From the NCBI GenBank assembly GCA_017165825.1, contig CM029392.1:17956960-18020959 (forward strand): a stretch of DNA of 64,000 nucleotides, in the 5' to 3' direction. Below are positions 47,770-59,442 of the stretch, one piece after another (position 1 is the first letter of the stretch; every line of letters begins with the position of its first letter). The notes beneath the pieces are model-generated. The model did no database searches and was not told where the DNA came from. It saw only the letters and a program-made list of their open reading frames with translations. Both the position numbers and the translations under genes were made by a program. The stretch comes from Hepsetus odoe. Taxonomy: Eukaryota > Chordata > Actinopteri > Characiformes > Hepsetidae.

Positions 47770-48155
47770 GAAAGTGAAAGTAAAGTGTGTGTGATGGTGA
47801 AAACAGTGAATATACTATATTCCACTATATTTCACCCACACACACCCTCACCAGCAGGGGGCAGCCATATCCAGCATCCGGTGAGCAGTGATGGCCATGG
47901 TTCCTTGATCAGGGGAACTTCAGGGGCATGCGGTGTTCTAGTGGTGAGGGAGTTGCCCCAGATCGAAGACTGGGTCCGGTTCCTCTACCAGTAGGTTGCC
48001 CTGAGGTAACTCTTGGAGCAGGTACCGCCTTGTCACGCCCGCAGGCGCTTTTCATAGTTGCTCCTCGCTGCACGGTGTGTGCATCAGTCCAGTTTCATTG
48101 TAGGTTCACTGAGGTTGTACCTTACACAACAAGAATAGTCACTTTCACTTTTTCA
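47770..48155. mobile_element. Two SINE family A copies, tail-out (minus then plus)
   Basis: 47770-47920 is a reverse copy (GAAAGTGAAAGTAAAG, CAGCAGGGGGCAGCCATATC). 47928-48155 is a forward copy (GCATGCGGTGTTCTAGTGG, CCAGTAGGTTGCCCTGAGG, TAGTCACTTTCACTTTTTC). They lie head to head. Confidence 0.7.
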
Positions 48156-48159
48156 GGAG

Positions 48160-49085
48160 AACCCACTGGTCCGAGACTCCAAACCCACAACCTGCCATCA
48201 TGGAGTCCTGGATACTCCTGGTGGAACTTGCAGCAAGTTCACTAAAGACTATTTTTGAAGAGGAGACTGATCCTTATCCTGAAGAAATGTTGTGACAGAA
48301 CCTGAAGATCATGGAGCTGAAGCAGTTCTGGAAGGAGAAATGCCCCCTCAGGCCCCCTAACCCCTAAACTCCCCAAGGTGGTCCCACCAGTTACCAAAAG
48401 CAGAAATTTAGAAACTTGCAGCAACAAAGATATTTAATGTTGGACAAACTATTATTTTGAAAATGTATATATAAAAAAATAACTATTATTTTGTTTTACT
48501 GAGCTTTAATCTAATTATGACTGAAACTGTTATCAAATTTAAGTTCAAATAAATGTGAAGGAACTTCTAAACTAAGCTGCAGTGTGATCCTCATTAGCAT
48601 ATTGTAGGAAAAATGCTTAACGTAGAAATTAACAAATGTAGAAAACATCTGAATGCCCCACATTGATTTATACATTTTGCATGTGTCTCATTTTGCAAAT
48701 TTATTTATGATTAATTTTAGTGAGTTAATCAGTCATGTTAGATCAGACTCTTTAATAAAGTCCTGATGGAGAAAGAAGGCGGAGCCAGGCGGAGCTGAGC
48801 AGGTAAAAAATGTATTTATGTAACAGTTGAAATTGAAAACAGTCAAACCTGAAAATACACATCTATTAAACTGCTGAGAACAGAACGGAGCACGGAGCGG
48901 TAAAAGGGCACACGGGACACGTTCCCCCTCGGGGTTTCAGGCGTCAGACAGCAGAAGACGGTCCTCTCAGCGGGAGACGGGATCCTCCGAGAAGATTCCA
49001 GTATAAAAATAAGGCCTTGATAATCATGTAGTCTGTTATGGCTGATCAGCCGTCCTCCACGCTCTCCCCTTCAGAACACCTTTAA
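48160..49085. other. Intergenic AT-rich sequence
   Basis: No gene recognised. Confidence 0.35.
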
Positions 49086-49087
49086 CC

Positions 49088-49218
49088 TTGGGTGTGTGTG
49101 TGTGTGGAGCGTGTGAGCGTGTGTGAGCGTGTGTGTGTGTGTGTGTGAGCGCGTATGCCTCTGTGCGCATGTGTGCATTTGTTTGCGTGTATGTGTGCAT
49201 GCACATGCATGTGTGTGT
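49088..49218 (+). repeat. Imperfect (GT)n microsatellite
   Basis: GT runs mixed with GAGC, GCAT and TGCATG variants. Confidence 0.8.
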
Positions 49219-49594
49219 TGGGTATTTTTTATCCTTTGATGTTCGAAAACAACAGTAAAGTCGTCGTACACACACTTCATACATCCTACAGATTTATCAG
49301 CAGACCCCAGATCAGGGTCGAGCTTCCAGAAGCATCCCTGAAGATCAGCTTTGGGATTAAGATGCCTTTGGGAAATCTCACCTCGGAGAGCAGATTTCCT
49401 GTGTTTTTGCTGCTTTATGCTGAAGAAATCTGCCTTCTTACCATCGGAGAACATTTTTACAGCTTCTCTGGTCAAGAAAATATTCCTTCAGAAATAAACT
49501 CAAAAAAGAATTCCATCTGTTCTCCTAAATTCCTGCATAATTTAGTGTTTAAGATCTAAACAGACTTTCAGAGTATGAAAAGCTTCACTGTGGA

Positions 49595-50062
49595 AGTGAA
49601 CGGAACCGGACGTCTGAATGTCCCTCACAGACATGAACTGGTGGTGGAGACGCTGTCTGGTGTCTCAATGTCCCTCACAGACATTTACATTTACATTTAC
49701 GGCATTTAGCAGACTCCCTTATCCAGAGAGACGTCCATGTCCTGATTACAGGGACAGTCCCCCTGGAGACACTCAGTTAAGGGTCTTGCTCAGGGGTGGG
49801 ACTGAACCTGGGACCTCTTGAGCCACAGGTCCATAGACAAGTACCACCACTAGACCCCCAGCACCCCAACATGAACTGGTGTCTGAGACGGTGTTTTAGT
49901 TCCAGAAGATTCTGACTAAAGCTGAACCCGCTCATGGTGAGGGACACTAAGAACAGAGATTTAGTTCAGATGGACTCTTTTACTATCACCATCCCACAGA
50001 GACACGGGAGCTTCCACTGGGGGACACAGAAGATGATCTGGGACGTCCGGCCCGCTTTCTCC
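49595..50062 (-). mobile_element. Decamer MITE family M, copy 4, split by SINE family B
   Basis: Left end: GTGAACGGAACCGGACGTCT. A SINE family B copy sits at 49683-49868 (TTTACATTTACGGCATTTAG to CCACTAGACCCC). The element resumes ACATGAACTGGTGTCTGAG, has CAGATGGACTCTTTTACTAT and ends near GGGACGTCCGG. The decamer is reduced to about one unit here. Confidence 0.75.
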
Positions 50063-50064
50063 AC

Positions 50065-51870
50065 TACTGAGAGGAAAGTGTACTGACAATTTACAAACAC
50101 ATAATTAAGGAGGAATTTTGGAAAGTTGGTGGAGTTCCCCTTCAGTGGATTTGGAGCCCCACATTGTGAACATTAAAGAAGAGGAAACGACTGACACAGT
50201 GCTGAACGACAAGAAAAGCTGAGTTTCCATTTGATGAAAAGAAAAAATGAACTTCACAGCCATCGGAAGCCCCACATTCAACCGACATGAAGCAATTAAC
50301 ACCTGAACACTGAACACACCGGGCTCCACCAGAGGAGCCTTCAAAAGGAAAACATCATCAACCTCCTCCAAAAATCGCATCATTTCATGTATTTCAGCCC
50401 AGATTCAGTCTGATCTCCTCACTGCGGCTTCAGTCCTTCTAAAGGAGTCCTGATCTCCTGAAACCCTCCCTTTCAGGAGAAATGCTGGTGTCTACTCATC
50501 ACCACATCTGTAGTCCCAGGTCGATCTGAAACATGAACATCTTCCAGAGAAACTCCTGCCGTTTGGTGGCACCACATATCTCCTCTTAAACCCTTGAATC
50601 ATTCTGAAAACTCAATATATTCAGTGTTTTGCCATCAGTCTGTTTTTTAAAGCAGTGGTTCTTTAACTGGTACCAGTAGACCCACATTTTTGCTCCAAAC
50701 CAAATCCCAGTGCACAGGTTTGCGGCAAAAACCTGGACAGAAGGTCCAGAAGAGCAATTTGGTTGAATGCATAAGCGAATTTGAAACCCCTCGCGAACAG
50801 CTGCCATGATGTATTCGACACATTAACAAGCAAAAAAAACAAATATTCAAACTGGCTTCACTACGAAAACTTAAAGGGCGCATATTCAAGAGTCTTTACT
50901 TTTCACGGAGGTCTACTTACGACGTGGGTTTGGGACTAAAACACAGTTAATTTCTACATCATTTTACTCCCTTTAACTTTAGATAAAATTACTTGTACGT
51001 GCCCTTAAAAGTGAGATATGTAAACATGCTTGGTTCTGATTGGCTGTGACTCCTCAGTGTGAAGGCAGGGCTAAAGGGCTGGAGGCTCAACAGGAAAACA
51101 TTCAAACGGGGTGTTTTTGCTTTTTTGGGACAAAATAAAGTGAACCTTAAACATTAAACTTTCCTCCTGAAAAGGAAGGAACGCCTGTGTGTTCATGATG
51201 AGAGTCTTTAAAGCTTGTAACAGGAAGTCAGTTGTTGTGGGTTTCCTCCCTTTCAATGAGAGCAAGTGCCTCGCGATTGGCTGAAGTGCTGCAGGGAAAG
51301 GCGACCAAAAATCGTCCTCCACAGTTGTCCTCTCATCCGTGGACACAGCAGACGTGTAGCTACGCGCCAGGGACGCCTGTCCGATTGGTCGGGCCTTTGC
51401 GTGAAGCACTGTGCCACGCGGCCTGAGGACGCCAAAGGCCTTAGCGCTCTGCTAGTTGACCTACGGCTAGTTTTGCATAGCGGCAAGGCAACGCGGTAAT
51501 AATCTATTAATTAGGGGTTGCACGTTTCTAAGCCGCCGAATCGTGGACCAGAGTGAAGTCTTCACACGGTTCATTCTGCCGCCCACAGAACTGTACAAGA
51601 TCCTATTTCTCATCATGAATCCAACACTTTTATAAATAGAAACATTTCCCATCAAAGGATAAACGTGCAAAACAGGGTATCTACAAAAAAAGGAGCCCTC
51701 AACAAAGCGCCACGGAAGATCTCCGCCACCCGGCAAAAAACGAAGCAGGAAAGAGGCGATCGCTCTGCTCTGATTGGCCGGATTTACCTGGTGAAACTTT
51801 CACACAATTTCAGTTTACAGTAGTTCGAGTGATCGAGTGAACTTTTAGATGCTCGAGAGAAAAAAAAAAA
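50065..51870. other. Intergenic sequence
   Basis: Several short minus frames, for example 51253-51486 and 51467-51736, with no recognisable product. Confidence 0.35.
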
Positions 51871-51873
51871 GAA

Positions 51874-51992
51874 ACACCGTTCCCAGTGTTGGTGAAGGGA
51901 ACCAAACATCTGAATGTCCCTCACAGACGTCGGGGACGATGTTGTAGCTTGGAGAAGATTTTGGACTAAAACTGAGGCCGCTGATGGTGACG
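51874..51992 (-). mobile_element. Decamer MITE family M, copy 5 (one end only)
   Basis: The terminus TTCCCAGTGTTGGTGAAGGG is followed by ATGTCCCTCACAGACGT and AGAAGATTTTGGACTAAAAC. The decamer region is absent. Confidence 0.65.
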
Positions 51993-53465
51993 GGTAGTGA
52001 TGGAGCACATCAGACTACATCGCTACACTCCAACGACTTCAGTCATGGAAGGCAAAAGGAAAATAGCAGGAATAAGGAATTTAACTGCTGAATGAAATCG
52101 ACTGCAGGGTCAGGAAACCGGGGCCGCGTGGAACATTTCACCAACTAAACCCGAAGACCAAAGCTGCATGTGCTGCAGCGTCACGTTTGGGATTCTAAAG
52201 CTACAATCAGTGGCAGAAGTGAACCTACAAAACCCACCAGCGTCGTGAGGAAAGAGCGCCGAAAAACTCGACCGACTTCCCGAAACAGTCTGAGCCATCA
52301 AAAGAAAAAAACAACCCAATAAATAAATCAAAAGCTCTCTGAAGTGTACTGATTGTAACTTTACGTGCCGTTTGAGTCGAGGATCTCCAGCGAAGGACGA
52401 AAGAGTCTTCACCGCAGAGACGTCCTGCCCTTATAGGTCTCCTTAAGTCTTCTTCATTCGTTTGTGTCCCCTCCACGTGATGCGCGGAAAAGAAAACCCA
52501 CACGGAAAAAATACCGGGAACATTTTCAGTATAAAGCATGTTTTGAATATACATACGATCGGGGAAGAAAAGCTCTTTGATCTCTGAGAGATGCTAATAA
52601 TAAATACAAAAAAGATATGAATCTTTCCAACAAGAAGGTCTCTATAATACTTAAAACTTTTGGCGACATACAAATATATTTTCGCACGACGCTGAAGCCC
52701 TACTCGTGTCAGTTAGAAAATTAATAAAGACTGATAAATTATTTTACAAAATTCAACAGCGCGCTGAGCTGCTTTACCACCGTCCTGACGTCTGCTTTCC
52801 TCTGAAACACTCGCAACAATGCAACAAAAATACTCAAAAACCTGAATTCATCCTCTTTAGAAAAATACAGCTTGCCAAAAAGTCATCTATAAAATATTCC
52901 CTTGGTGAAACGTCTGTCTGTCTGTCTGTCTGTCTGTCTGACTGTCCGTCTGCCCGTTCGTCTGATCAGCCCGTTTGTTTGTTTGTTTGTTTTTCCGCAG
53001 CCTGTAGCAGTCCAGGCGTGATAGGACACTAAGTGCACTTTAGATCGGTGTGGTCTGAACAGACTGCCTCACTCCTTAGAACCCAAACTCGTCCTCAGAC
53101 ATTCCTTCCAGACCTCGTAAACAAAAGAAAACAAAAACGGAAAAGACAAAAAGAAGCCACGCTGGTTGTGGGACGTTTGCGCAGGACACAAAACACCGAC
53201 AGCGGCCGCCTCCGTTCCACACTTTTAAAGGAGAAGTTCTATCACACGGCGGGTCTGGGTGGTACCCACTGGAACACCTTCTTACACAGGTGTGCGGCGG
53301 GGAACGAGGGACTCTCCACCATGTCCATGCAGAAGGACAGAGAGAGCACAGCTGAAGGACGTCACTGCGAAGCTCCTTCCGTCTCGCACGGTGTCAGTGA
53401 TGCACCTTCGGCTGGAAACACACACAGAGGTTTACACTCAAATCAAAACAGGATTCATTTCCATC
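51993..53465. other. Intergenic sequence with (TCTG)n at about 52910-52945
   Basis: The 200-codon plus frame at 53033-53635 ends inside the decamer array of the next element and has no recognisable domain, so it is not called a gene. Confidence 0.35.
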
Positions 53466-53468
53466 TCT

Positions 53469-54468
53469 TCCCAGTGGTGGTGAACGGAACCGGACGTCCC
53501 AAATCTGTGCATTTTCCGTCCCCAGAGCCTCCATGTGTCTCTGTGTGTCTCTGGAGTGTCTCTGGGTGTCTCTGGGTGTCTCTGAGTGTCTCTGTGTGTC
53601 TCTGTGTGTCTCTGAGTGTCTCTGAGTGTCTCTGAGCGTATCTGAGTGTCTCTGTGAGTCTCTGAGTGTCTCTGAGTGTCTCTGTGTGTCTCTGAGTGTC
53701 TCTGTGTGTCTCTGTGTGTCTCTGTGTGTCTCTGTGTGTCTTCATGGGTGGCCCTGTGTGTGTCTCTGGGGTGTCTTCTGAGTGTCTCATGAGTGTCTCT
53801 GTGTGTCTCTGAGTGTCTCTGAGTGTCTCTGTGTGTCTCTGAGTGTCTCTAGTCTCTGTGTGTCTCTGGGTGTCACTGAGTGTTCATGAGTGTCTCTGTG
53901 TCTCTCTGTGTCTCTGGGTGCCCTGAGTGCTCTCTGAGTGTTTCTGTGTCTCTGGGTGTCTCTGTGTACCCCCTGAGTGTCTCTGGGTGTCTCTATGTCT
54001 CTGTGTGTCTTGGTGTCTCTGTGTGTCTCTGAGTGTCTCTGAGTGTCTCTATGTGTCTCTGAGTGTCTCTGAGTGTCTCTGTGGGACGGTGATGATGGTA
54101 AAATAGTCCATCTGAACTAAATCAGTTCAGATGGACTGGCTGGTGCTGGTCTAGTGGTGGTACTTGTCTATGGCCCTGTGGATCAAGAGGTCCCAGGTTC
54201 AATCCCCCCTCCAGCACTACCAATTACTGGGTCCTGGAGACCCTGAACCCTGAGTGTCTCCAGGGGGGGACTGTCCCTGTAATCAGGACATGGAATTCGC
54301 TCTGGATAAGAGTGTCTGCTGTCCCTCCACCATGAACGGGTTCAGTTTTAGTCCAGCATCTTCTCCAAACTAAAACACCGTCTCAGACACCAGACAGTGT
54401 CTCCACCACCAGCTCATGTCTGAGAGGGACGTTCAGACATCCGGTTCCGTTCACACACTGGGGACAGA
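53469..54468 (+). mobile_element. Decamer MITE family M, copy 6, with large decamer expansion
   Basis: The left terminus TCTTCCCAGTGGTGGTGAAC plus GGAACCGGACGTC and the right terminus GACATCCGGTTCCGTTCACA plus CACTGGGG form an inverted repeat of about 28 bp. Decamers GTGTCTCTGN fill about 53535-54085, roughly 55 units. SINE family B lies at 54138-54318. The body CACCATGAACGGGTTCAG to CCACCAGCTCATGTCTGAG follows. This copy defines the element's ends. Confidence 0.85.
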
Positions 54469-54750
54469 CTGACAGGACTGACTCAGACCTGCTTCGCTCT
54501 GTTTACATCTGAACCACTTGAAGATGAAAGAGTTTTGAGCCGTTGTCTTTAAGTGTACAGTTGTGTTGTATTTACTGTTCTGACACAAAAATAATGACCG
54601 GCACCAGCTGAGAAGTCATGTCATGTGGAAATGTGTTAGTGGCTGTGACATGACAACCATTACAAACTCTAAACTGGGCTGTTTTTGCAGCTCAGTGACA
54701 CCAATGACCCACAGGATATCAACAGCTTGAGATGCACTTTATACACTCAC

Positions 54751-55381
54751 CAGTCTGCACAGGGCACTCTGGGACGCCTCGGCTGCCGAGGACAGCAGAC
54801 CGGCACTGGCCTTCCGGAAGATTCCATAAGCGCCTAAGTGGCTTGGGTGATCTTGCCAGGTCTGTCGCCGGAGACTGAGGGTTTTGCGCTTATGAAGCCG
54901 CGGAGCTACAAGCAGCAGGCTGTGACGCAGACGTGTCCCCGGGAGCGCTCTTCTGGGGCAAGGAGAGCTCACACTGGCGCATTTTCCGTTCACGTCCCGC
55001 CTTTGCCCTTCCGGTCTTCGTGGGCGTAGCCCGACGCCAGAGCCGCCTGGCCCCATTGCTGATGTGGGCGGGCCTGGAGGCGCAGGTGGTAATGACTCCG
55101 CTCTTCTCCGAAAGAGGCCAAGCTGGTGTGGAGGAGGCTTCATGCTTTTGACTGCAGATCCTTCTCTGCAGGCTCTGGCAGGTTTGGTGCCTCTCGATGG
55201 CTGCAGCTTGGGGACGGGGTCCGGGTCCCGGATGCAGAAGACACCACTGCCAGGAGAAAGGGGGTGGAGAAGAGACTATGGAGACCCCGCCAAGGGTGAG
55301 GGAGCGTAGGGGTGGGAGTGAGAGCCTAGAGGAGGCGCTTCCGACGGGCTGAGCACACACTCCGCCACCAGGGGGACCTTT
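54751..55381 (-). pseudogene. atxn7l1: Frame-broken C-terminal exon of atxn7l1
   Basis: The acceptor GTGTGTTGTAG|AAAGG completes the split AG|A codon left by the exon at 58317-58438 and gives MW-RKVPLVAE, matching the MWKKIPPAAD junction of ATXN7L1. It continues VLSPSEAPPLGSHSHPY and then meets a TAG at 55276-55278. A second frame carries SSASGTRTPSPSCSH and EPAEKDLQSK, resembling the family's PSPSHKP and KVKDLSTR stretch, then a TGA. A third frame carries ASSTPAWPLSEKSG. So at least two frame changes occur within 250 bp. A good donor ACTG|GTGAGT ends the exon at 54751. The human exon is much longer and Ser-rich; this one is short. It may be decay of a duplicate gene or assembly indels. Confidence 0.6.
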
Positions 55382-55905
55382 CTACAACACACAGGAAATG
55401 ACATCAGCAGCCTGTGGCAGGAAACCGCTCTGAAGCACCTAAAGAGCACTGTCACGACAACAGGCTTATGACGAGGCGTTCTACATTCCATCCGCCCACG
55501 TCCGGCGCCTCGCTGAGGTTTTACCACATCTTTCATTTTCTACAGATTTTCAGCAGTTGCTTCGGTGGCTCGTAGAAAATAATCATGCAAGTAAAGACCA
55601 CCTTTAAACTGGCATTTAGACTTAAAACTAAGAAAACGTCTAGAAATAAGAGTATAAATCTTGTAATATTCTCACATCAGAGTGGATTATTAAGAGCAGG
55701 GGAGATTAGATCAGGGTTACTGGGAAAAGGACCTGAACAATTTCCTGGAACCTTTTTTGGGATAAATATTGAAATTAATATTCAGCGGGTGTTTTTTTTT
55801 TTTGGTTTTATTTTATAAAAACAGGTTAATAAACTCAACATCAGTTCTTTCCTTGCAGGTTTTGCACAGCGCCCCCTCTGGTCAGAATCTCTCTGAACGG
55901 CTCTT
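55382..55905. other. atxn7l1 intron
   Basis: Nothing else recognised. Confidence 0.35.
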
Positions 55906-55907
55906 AC

Positions 55908-56258
55908 ATTAAGTTTATGGCATTTATCAGACGCTCTTCTCCAGAGTGTCTCCATGTCCTGAATGTAGGACAGTCCTGGAGACACTTCAGGTTCAGGGTC
56001 TCAGGGACCCAGTGGTGGTAGTGCTGGAGGTGGATTCCAAACCAGGAGCTCTGGTGTTGGTGGTCTAGTGGTGGTACTTGCCTACTAACCTCTGGATCAA
56101 GAGGTCCCAGGTTCGAATCCTCCAGCACTACCACCACTGGGTCCCTGAGCAAGACCCTGAACCCTGAGTTGCTCCAGGGGGACTGTCCCTGTAATCAGGA
56201 CATGGAAGACACTCTGATCAGAGCCGTCTGCTGAATGCTGTAAATGTAAATGTCTGTA
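55908..56258. mobile_element. Two SINE family B copies, reverse then forward
   Basis: 55908-56040 reads in reverse (TTATCAGACGCTCTTCTCC, GACCCAGTGGTGGTAGTGC). 56052-56258 is forward (GTTGGTGGTCTAGTGGTGG, GGTTCGAATCC, GTCTGCTGAATGCTGTAAAT). They are joined head to head with an overlap near 56040-56055. Confidence 0.8.
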
Positions 56259-56259
56259 G

Positions 56260-57000
56260 GCGAGTATCTACCACACGTGTTCCTCTGTGACGTGTGTGTG
56301 TGTGCGTTCATGAAGCAGTTTTGTGTTTCGTGGTTAATTTGTAATATTTGTATTTTTTATTGTGAATTATTGTTCTTCATTTTGATTGTTCTTCATTTCT
56401 GATGAAATCTGTAGAATAATGTTTGTTGTTTTAATATTAATGTTGGTTTAATATGTGTATTTATGGATATAAAGTTCAGTGGATCAAAGTGGATCAAAGA
56501 GAGTAAAAGTTGACCTCAGGACTTTTTCACTGCTCTTAAAGGAAGTGACGCTCTCGCCCACACTTCACACCTGAACTCAAGCTGTGGACGTTTCTCAGCG
56601 TCCAGCTCAGACCTTTCTCGTCTGTAGGGGTTGTTTTGAGGTAGGAGGTCGGTTCTGTAGCTCCAGTGTGACGACACTGTTCCCGAAGAACATTTTAATC
56701 TTCTAAACTAAACCTGCACCAGACCGATGACGGGTTACGGTCAGATTTATCCAAAGATCTCCATAATTCCAGAAAAATCTAGAAAATGTAACTGCATTTC
56801 CCACAACAGCAGCAGGACTTTAAACAGATTAATACAAAAAGTCCAGATCTGTTCATGTTTTTACTTTGATCAGTTAAATGAGACAGAACATCAGAAACAA
56901 TCCTGCAGAACTATTTAAAATCCAAACATGAAGCTGCTTTCAGATTAGAGTGTCTTTATGATGAAGAAACCACTGGAACAGCTAGTGTCACGGCAAGGAC
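56260..57000. other. atxn7l1 intron, unique
   Basis: Nothing recognised. Confidence 0.35.
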
Positions 57001-57002
57001 AG

Positions 57003-57004
<2 letters not shown>

Positions 57005-57079
<75 letters not shown>

Positions 57080-57191
57080 TATGTGTGTGTGTGTGTGAGA
57101 GAGTGTGTGTGTGAGAGAGTATGTGTGTGAGAGAGTTTGTGTGTGTGTGTGTGTGTATGTGTGATAGTGTGTGTGTGAGAGAGCATGTGTA

Positions 57192-57225
<34 letters not shown>

Positions 57226-57585
57226 AGAGAGTATGTGTGTGTGTGTGTATGTGTGTGTGTGTATGTATGTGTGTGTATGTGTATGTGTGGGTATGTGTGT
57301 GTGTATGTGTGTGTGAGTATGTATGTGTGTGTGTGAGTGTGTGTGTATGTGTGTGTGAGTGTGTGAGAGAGTATGTGTGTGAGTGTGTAAAGTGTGTGTG
57401 TGTGAGTGTGTGTGTGTGTGTGTGTGAGTATGTATGTGTGTGTGTGTGTGAGTGTGTGAGTGTGTGTGTGTGTGTGTGTATGTGTGTGAGAGAGTATGTG
57501 TGTGTGTGTGTGAGTGTATGTATGTGTGTGTAGTGGGTGTATGTGTATGTGCGTGTGTGTGTGTCTGTATATGTATATATGTATA
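57005..57585 (+). repeat. Long (GT)n microsatellite with GAGA and TATG variants
   Basis: About 580 bp of GT-rich sequence broken by GAGAGAGTATG and GTATGTATG blocks. Open frames across it (Cys/Val on plus, His/Thr on minus) are artefacts. Confidence 0.95.
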
Positions 57586-57589
57586 TCAC

Positions 57590-58078
57590 CATCTTATCTG
57601 TTGACTCTAATTAAACATCGTGTCTCTTCTCGTCCCCTCAGACCATCAAGCACTGCTCGGCTTGAACCTCCATCAATGTTGAGAAACAGAGGAAGACACG
57701 CCACCAAGACTCTTCTCAGTTCTGGCCCCCTGCAGGGAACGAACTCCCTGTTGGTCAGAAATCATGAGTCCCTGTCTTCAAACGATTAAAGACCTCCTGT
57801 TCACTGAGTTTCTGAGGACCAATCCCTCCCAACCATCCACCCTCCTACCCTTACTCCTTCTTTCCAAAAATCTCTACTCTTTCCTACCTTCCCACCCCTG
57901 CTCCTCCTCTCTCAACAAAAAAAAAAATGATGTATACTTGTTTTTAAGAGCTCTTAGTCTGTTACTAGGTGGTACTAGCTAATCAACAGTTCTGATCTGA
58001 GCTGGCACAAGATGACGATCGACAGGGGAAATAGCATTGCTGGAAGTCGCCTGATAAGAGCGTCAAATGCCGAATGTA
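57590..58078. other. atxn7l1 intron
   Basis: No exon recognised. Confidence 0.35.
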
Positions 58079-58082
58079 ATAA

Positions 58083-58246
58083 TGGAGTGTGTGTATGTGT
58101 GGTGTGTAGAGCAGTGTGTATGTGTGTGTGTGTGTATGAGAGTATGTGTGTGTGTGTATGTATGTGGTGAATGTGTGTGTGTGTGAGCAGATTTGTGTGT
58201 GTGTGTGTGTGTACAGAATTGTATGTGTGGAGTGCTTGAGGTTTGA

Positions 58247-58311
<65 letters not shown>

Positions 58312-58312
58312 C
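58083..58312 (+). repeat. (GT)n microsatellite abutting an atxn7l1 splice donor
   Basis: GT-rich from about 58083, pure GT at 58246-58309. It ends only about 5 bp from the donor of the exon at 58317. Confidence 0.9.
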
Positions 58313-58316
58313 TAAC

Positions 58317-58438
58317 CTCCACATCTGAGCATTGATGTGTTTCTCCACCATGCACTGCAGTGCAAGTCTCATCTTGTCCACACGCCTGTCGAACACGTAG
58401 TGTCCTCGTCCCATCAGTCGGCTGCTGAACGCACACCA
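58317..58438 (-). CDS. atxn7l1: atxn7l1 exon, ataxin-7 family C-terminal block
   Basis: 122 bp, phase 0 in and phase 2 out. Acceptor CTCTGGTGCAG|TGG and donor TGGAG|GTTAGA. It encodes WCAFSSRLMGRGHYVFDRR and ALQCMVEKHINAQMW. This is the block conserved in ATXN7 and ATXN7L1 (FCSFGSRLMGRGYYVFDRRW in human ATXN7L1, as remembered). Differences include F to W at the start, FG to FS, and loss of the Trp after DRR. These are more changes than expected for such a conserved block and hint at relaxed constraint. The frame is open. Confidence 0.85.
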
Positions 58439-58605
58439 CTGCACCAGAGACGGGGACAGGACACAGATCACCAGAGACGGGGACAGGACACAGACCACCA
58501 GAGACGGGGACAGGACACAGACCACCAGAGACGGGGACAGGACACAGATCACCAGAGACGAGGACAGGACACAGACCACCAGAGACGGGGACAGGACACA
58601 GATCG
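58439..58605 (+). repeat. 27-bp minisatellite touching the splice acceptor
   Basis: About six units of ACCAGAGACGGGGACAGGAC followed by ACAGATC or ACAGACC. The last unit includes the acceptor sequence of the exon at 58438, so the polypyrimidine tract is part of the repeat. Confidence 0.9.
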
Positions 58606-58789
58606 GAAGCTTTAACACTTGGTTTGTGTGTTCAGGTTTTAAAGGGCCTGTAACCCCGCTCACAGCAGGTTTCAACACCATTACCCTCCCTCTTCACTCT
58701 TCTTCCTCCTGCCCCTTCCAGACTCCTTTCCCGGGTCACAGTGCTGGAGTCTGTCCCAGCATTTAGAGTGGTGAAAGATGAGAAGCGCC

Positions 58790-58890
58790 CGGGACAGGTT
58801 TCCACAGGCCATCACAGATTGGCTTTAAGACTGATATATGCAAATGAACTCTGATCTGACGGGCTGTTCCTGGTCATTTCCATTCTTTGT
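58790..58890 (+). repeat. Dispersed repeat family D, short copy
   Basis: TTTAAGACTGATATATGCAA followed by ATGAACTCTGATCTGACG matches the block at about 4045-4085. Confidence 0.4.
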
Positions 58891-59021
58891 ACTTTCATTT
58901 AGACTGCATTAATTCTATTCTTTCACTTCTAATCCAATCTGATTTAATCCAATCTAATAAAATCTTATCTAAATATTAATTGTGTCTTCTTCACACTTCA
59001 GCGTGAGTGGGCGGAGTTATG

Positions 59022-59250
59022 GAGCAGCGGTGGCCTAGTGGTTAGGGCGTTAGCCACATGATCGGAGGATCAGGGGTTCGAACCCCTTCCCAGTAGGTTG
59101 CCCTGAGGTACCCTTGAGCAAGGTGCCGTCCCCATCACTGCCCCCGGCGCTTTCATAATAGTAGCCCACTGCTGCACATGTGTGTATGGGTGAAATGCAG
59201 ACAGTGAATTTCCCATTCGTGGGATTATAAATAAAGGATTATTATTATTA
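59022..59250 (+). mobile_element. SINE family A, full length
   Basis: This is the clearest tRNA-like head in the window: GGAGCAGCGGTGGCCTAGTG, GTTAGGGCGTTAGCCACATG, B-box GGGGTTCGAACCCC. The body is CCTGAGGTACCCTTGAGCAA. It ends in a TTATTATTA tract rather than the usual TTTCACTT tail. Confidence 0.9.
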
Positions 59251-59442
59251 TTATTATTAAACTGCTGTATAATTATATGTGCTGTATAAGCAGATGTATG
59301 TAAATGTGTAGGATTTTACGATAAAATGAATTTGCAAGCGGGCTGTTTTAGCAGGACGGTGAATGCCACAGCTCAAATCACAATAAAACATTAACTCATA
59401 CCCTAGCTACAATAAAAGTCCTGCAAAAGTGGAGGTTCTTAC

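Noticed and set aside
53033..53635. 200-codon plus-strand frame
   Set aside because: No recognisable motif. It ends within the decamer repeat of a MITE and has no splice or promoter support.
56945..57592. 215-codon His/Thr frame
   Set aside because: Pure (GT)n microsatellite read on the minus strand.
59022..59110. tRNA-like sequence with A and B boxes
   Set aside because: It is the head of a SINE with body and tail. Similar heads recur many times and do not fold into a complete tRNA ending, so no tRNA gene is called.
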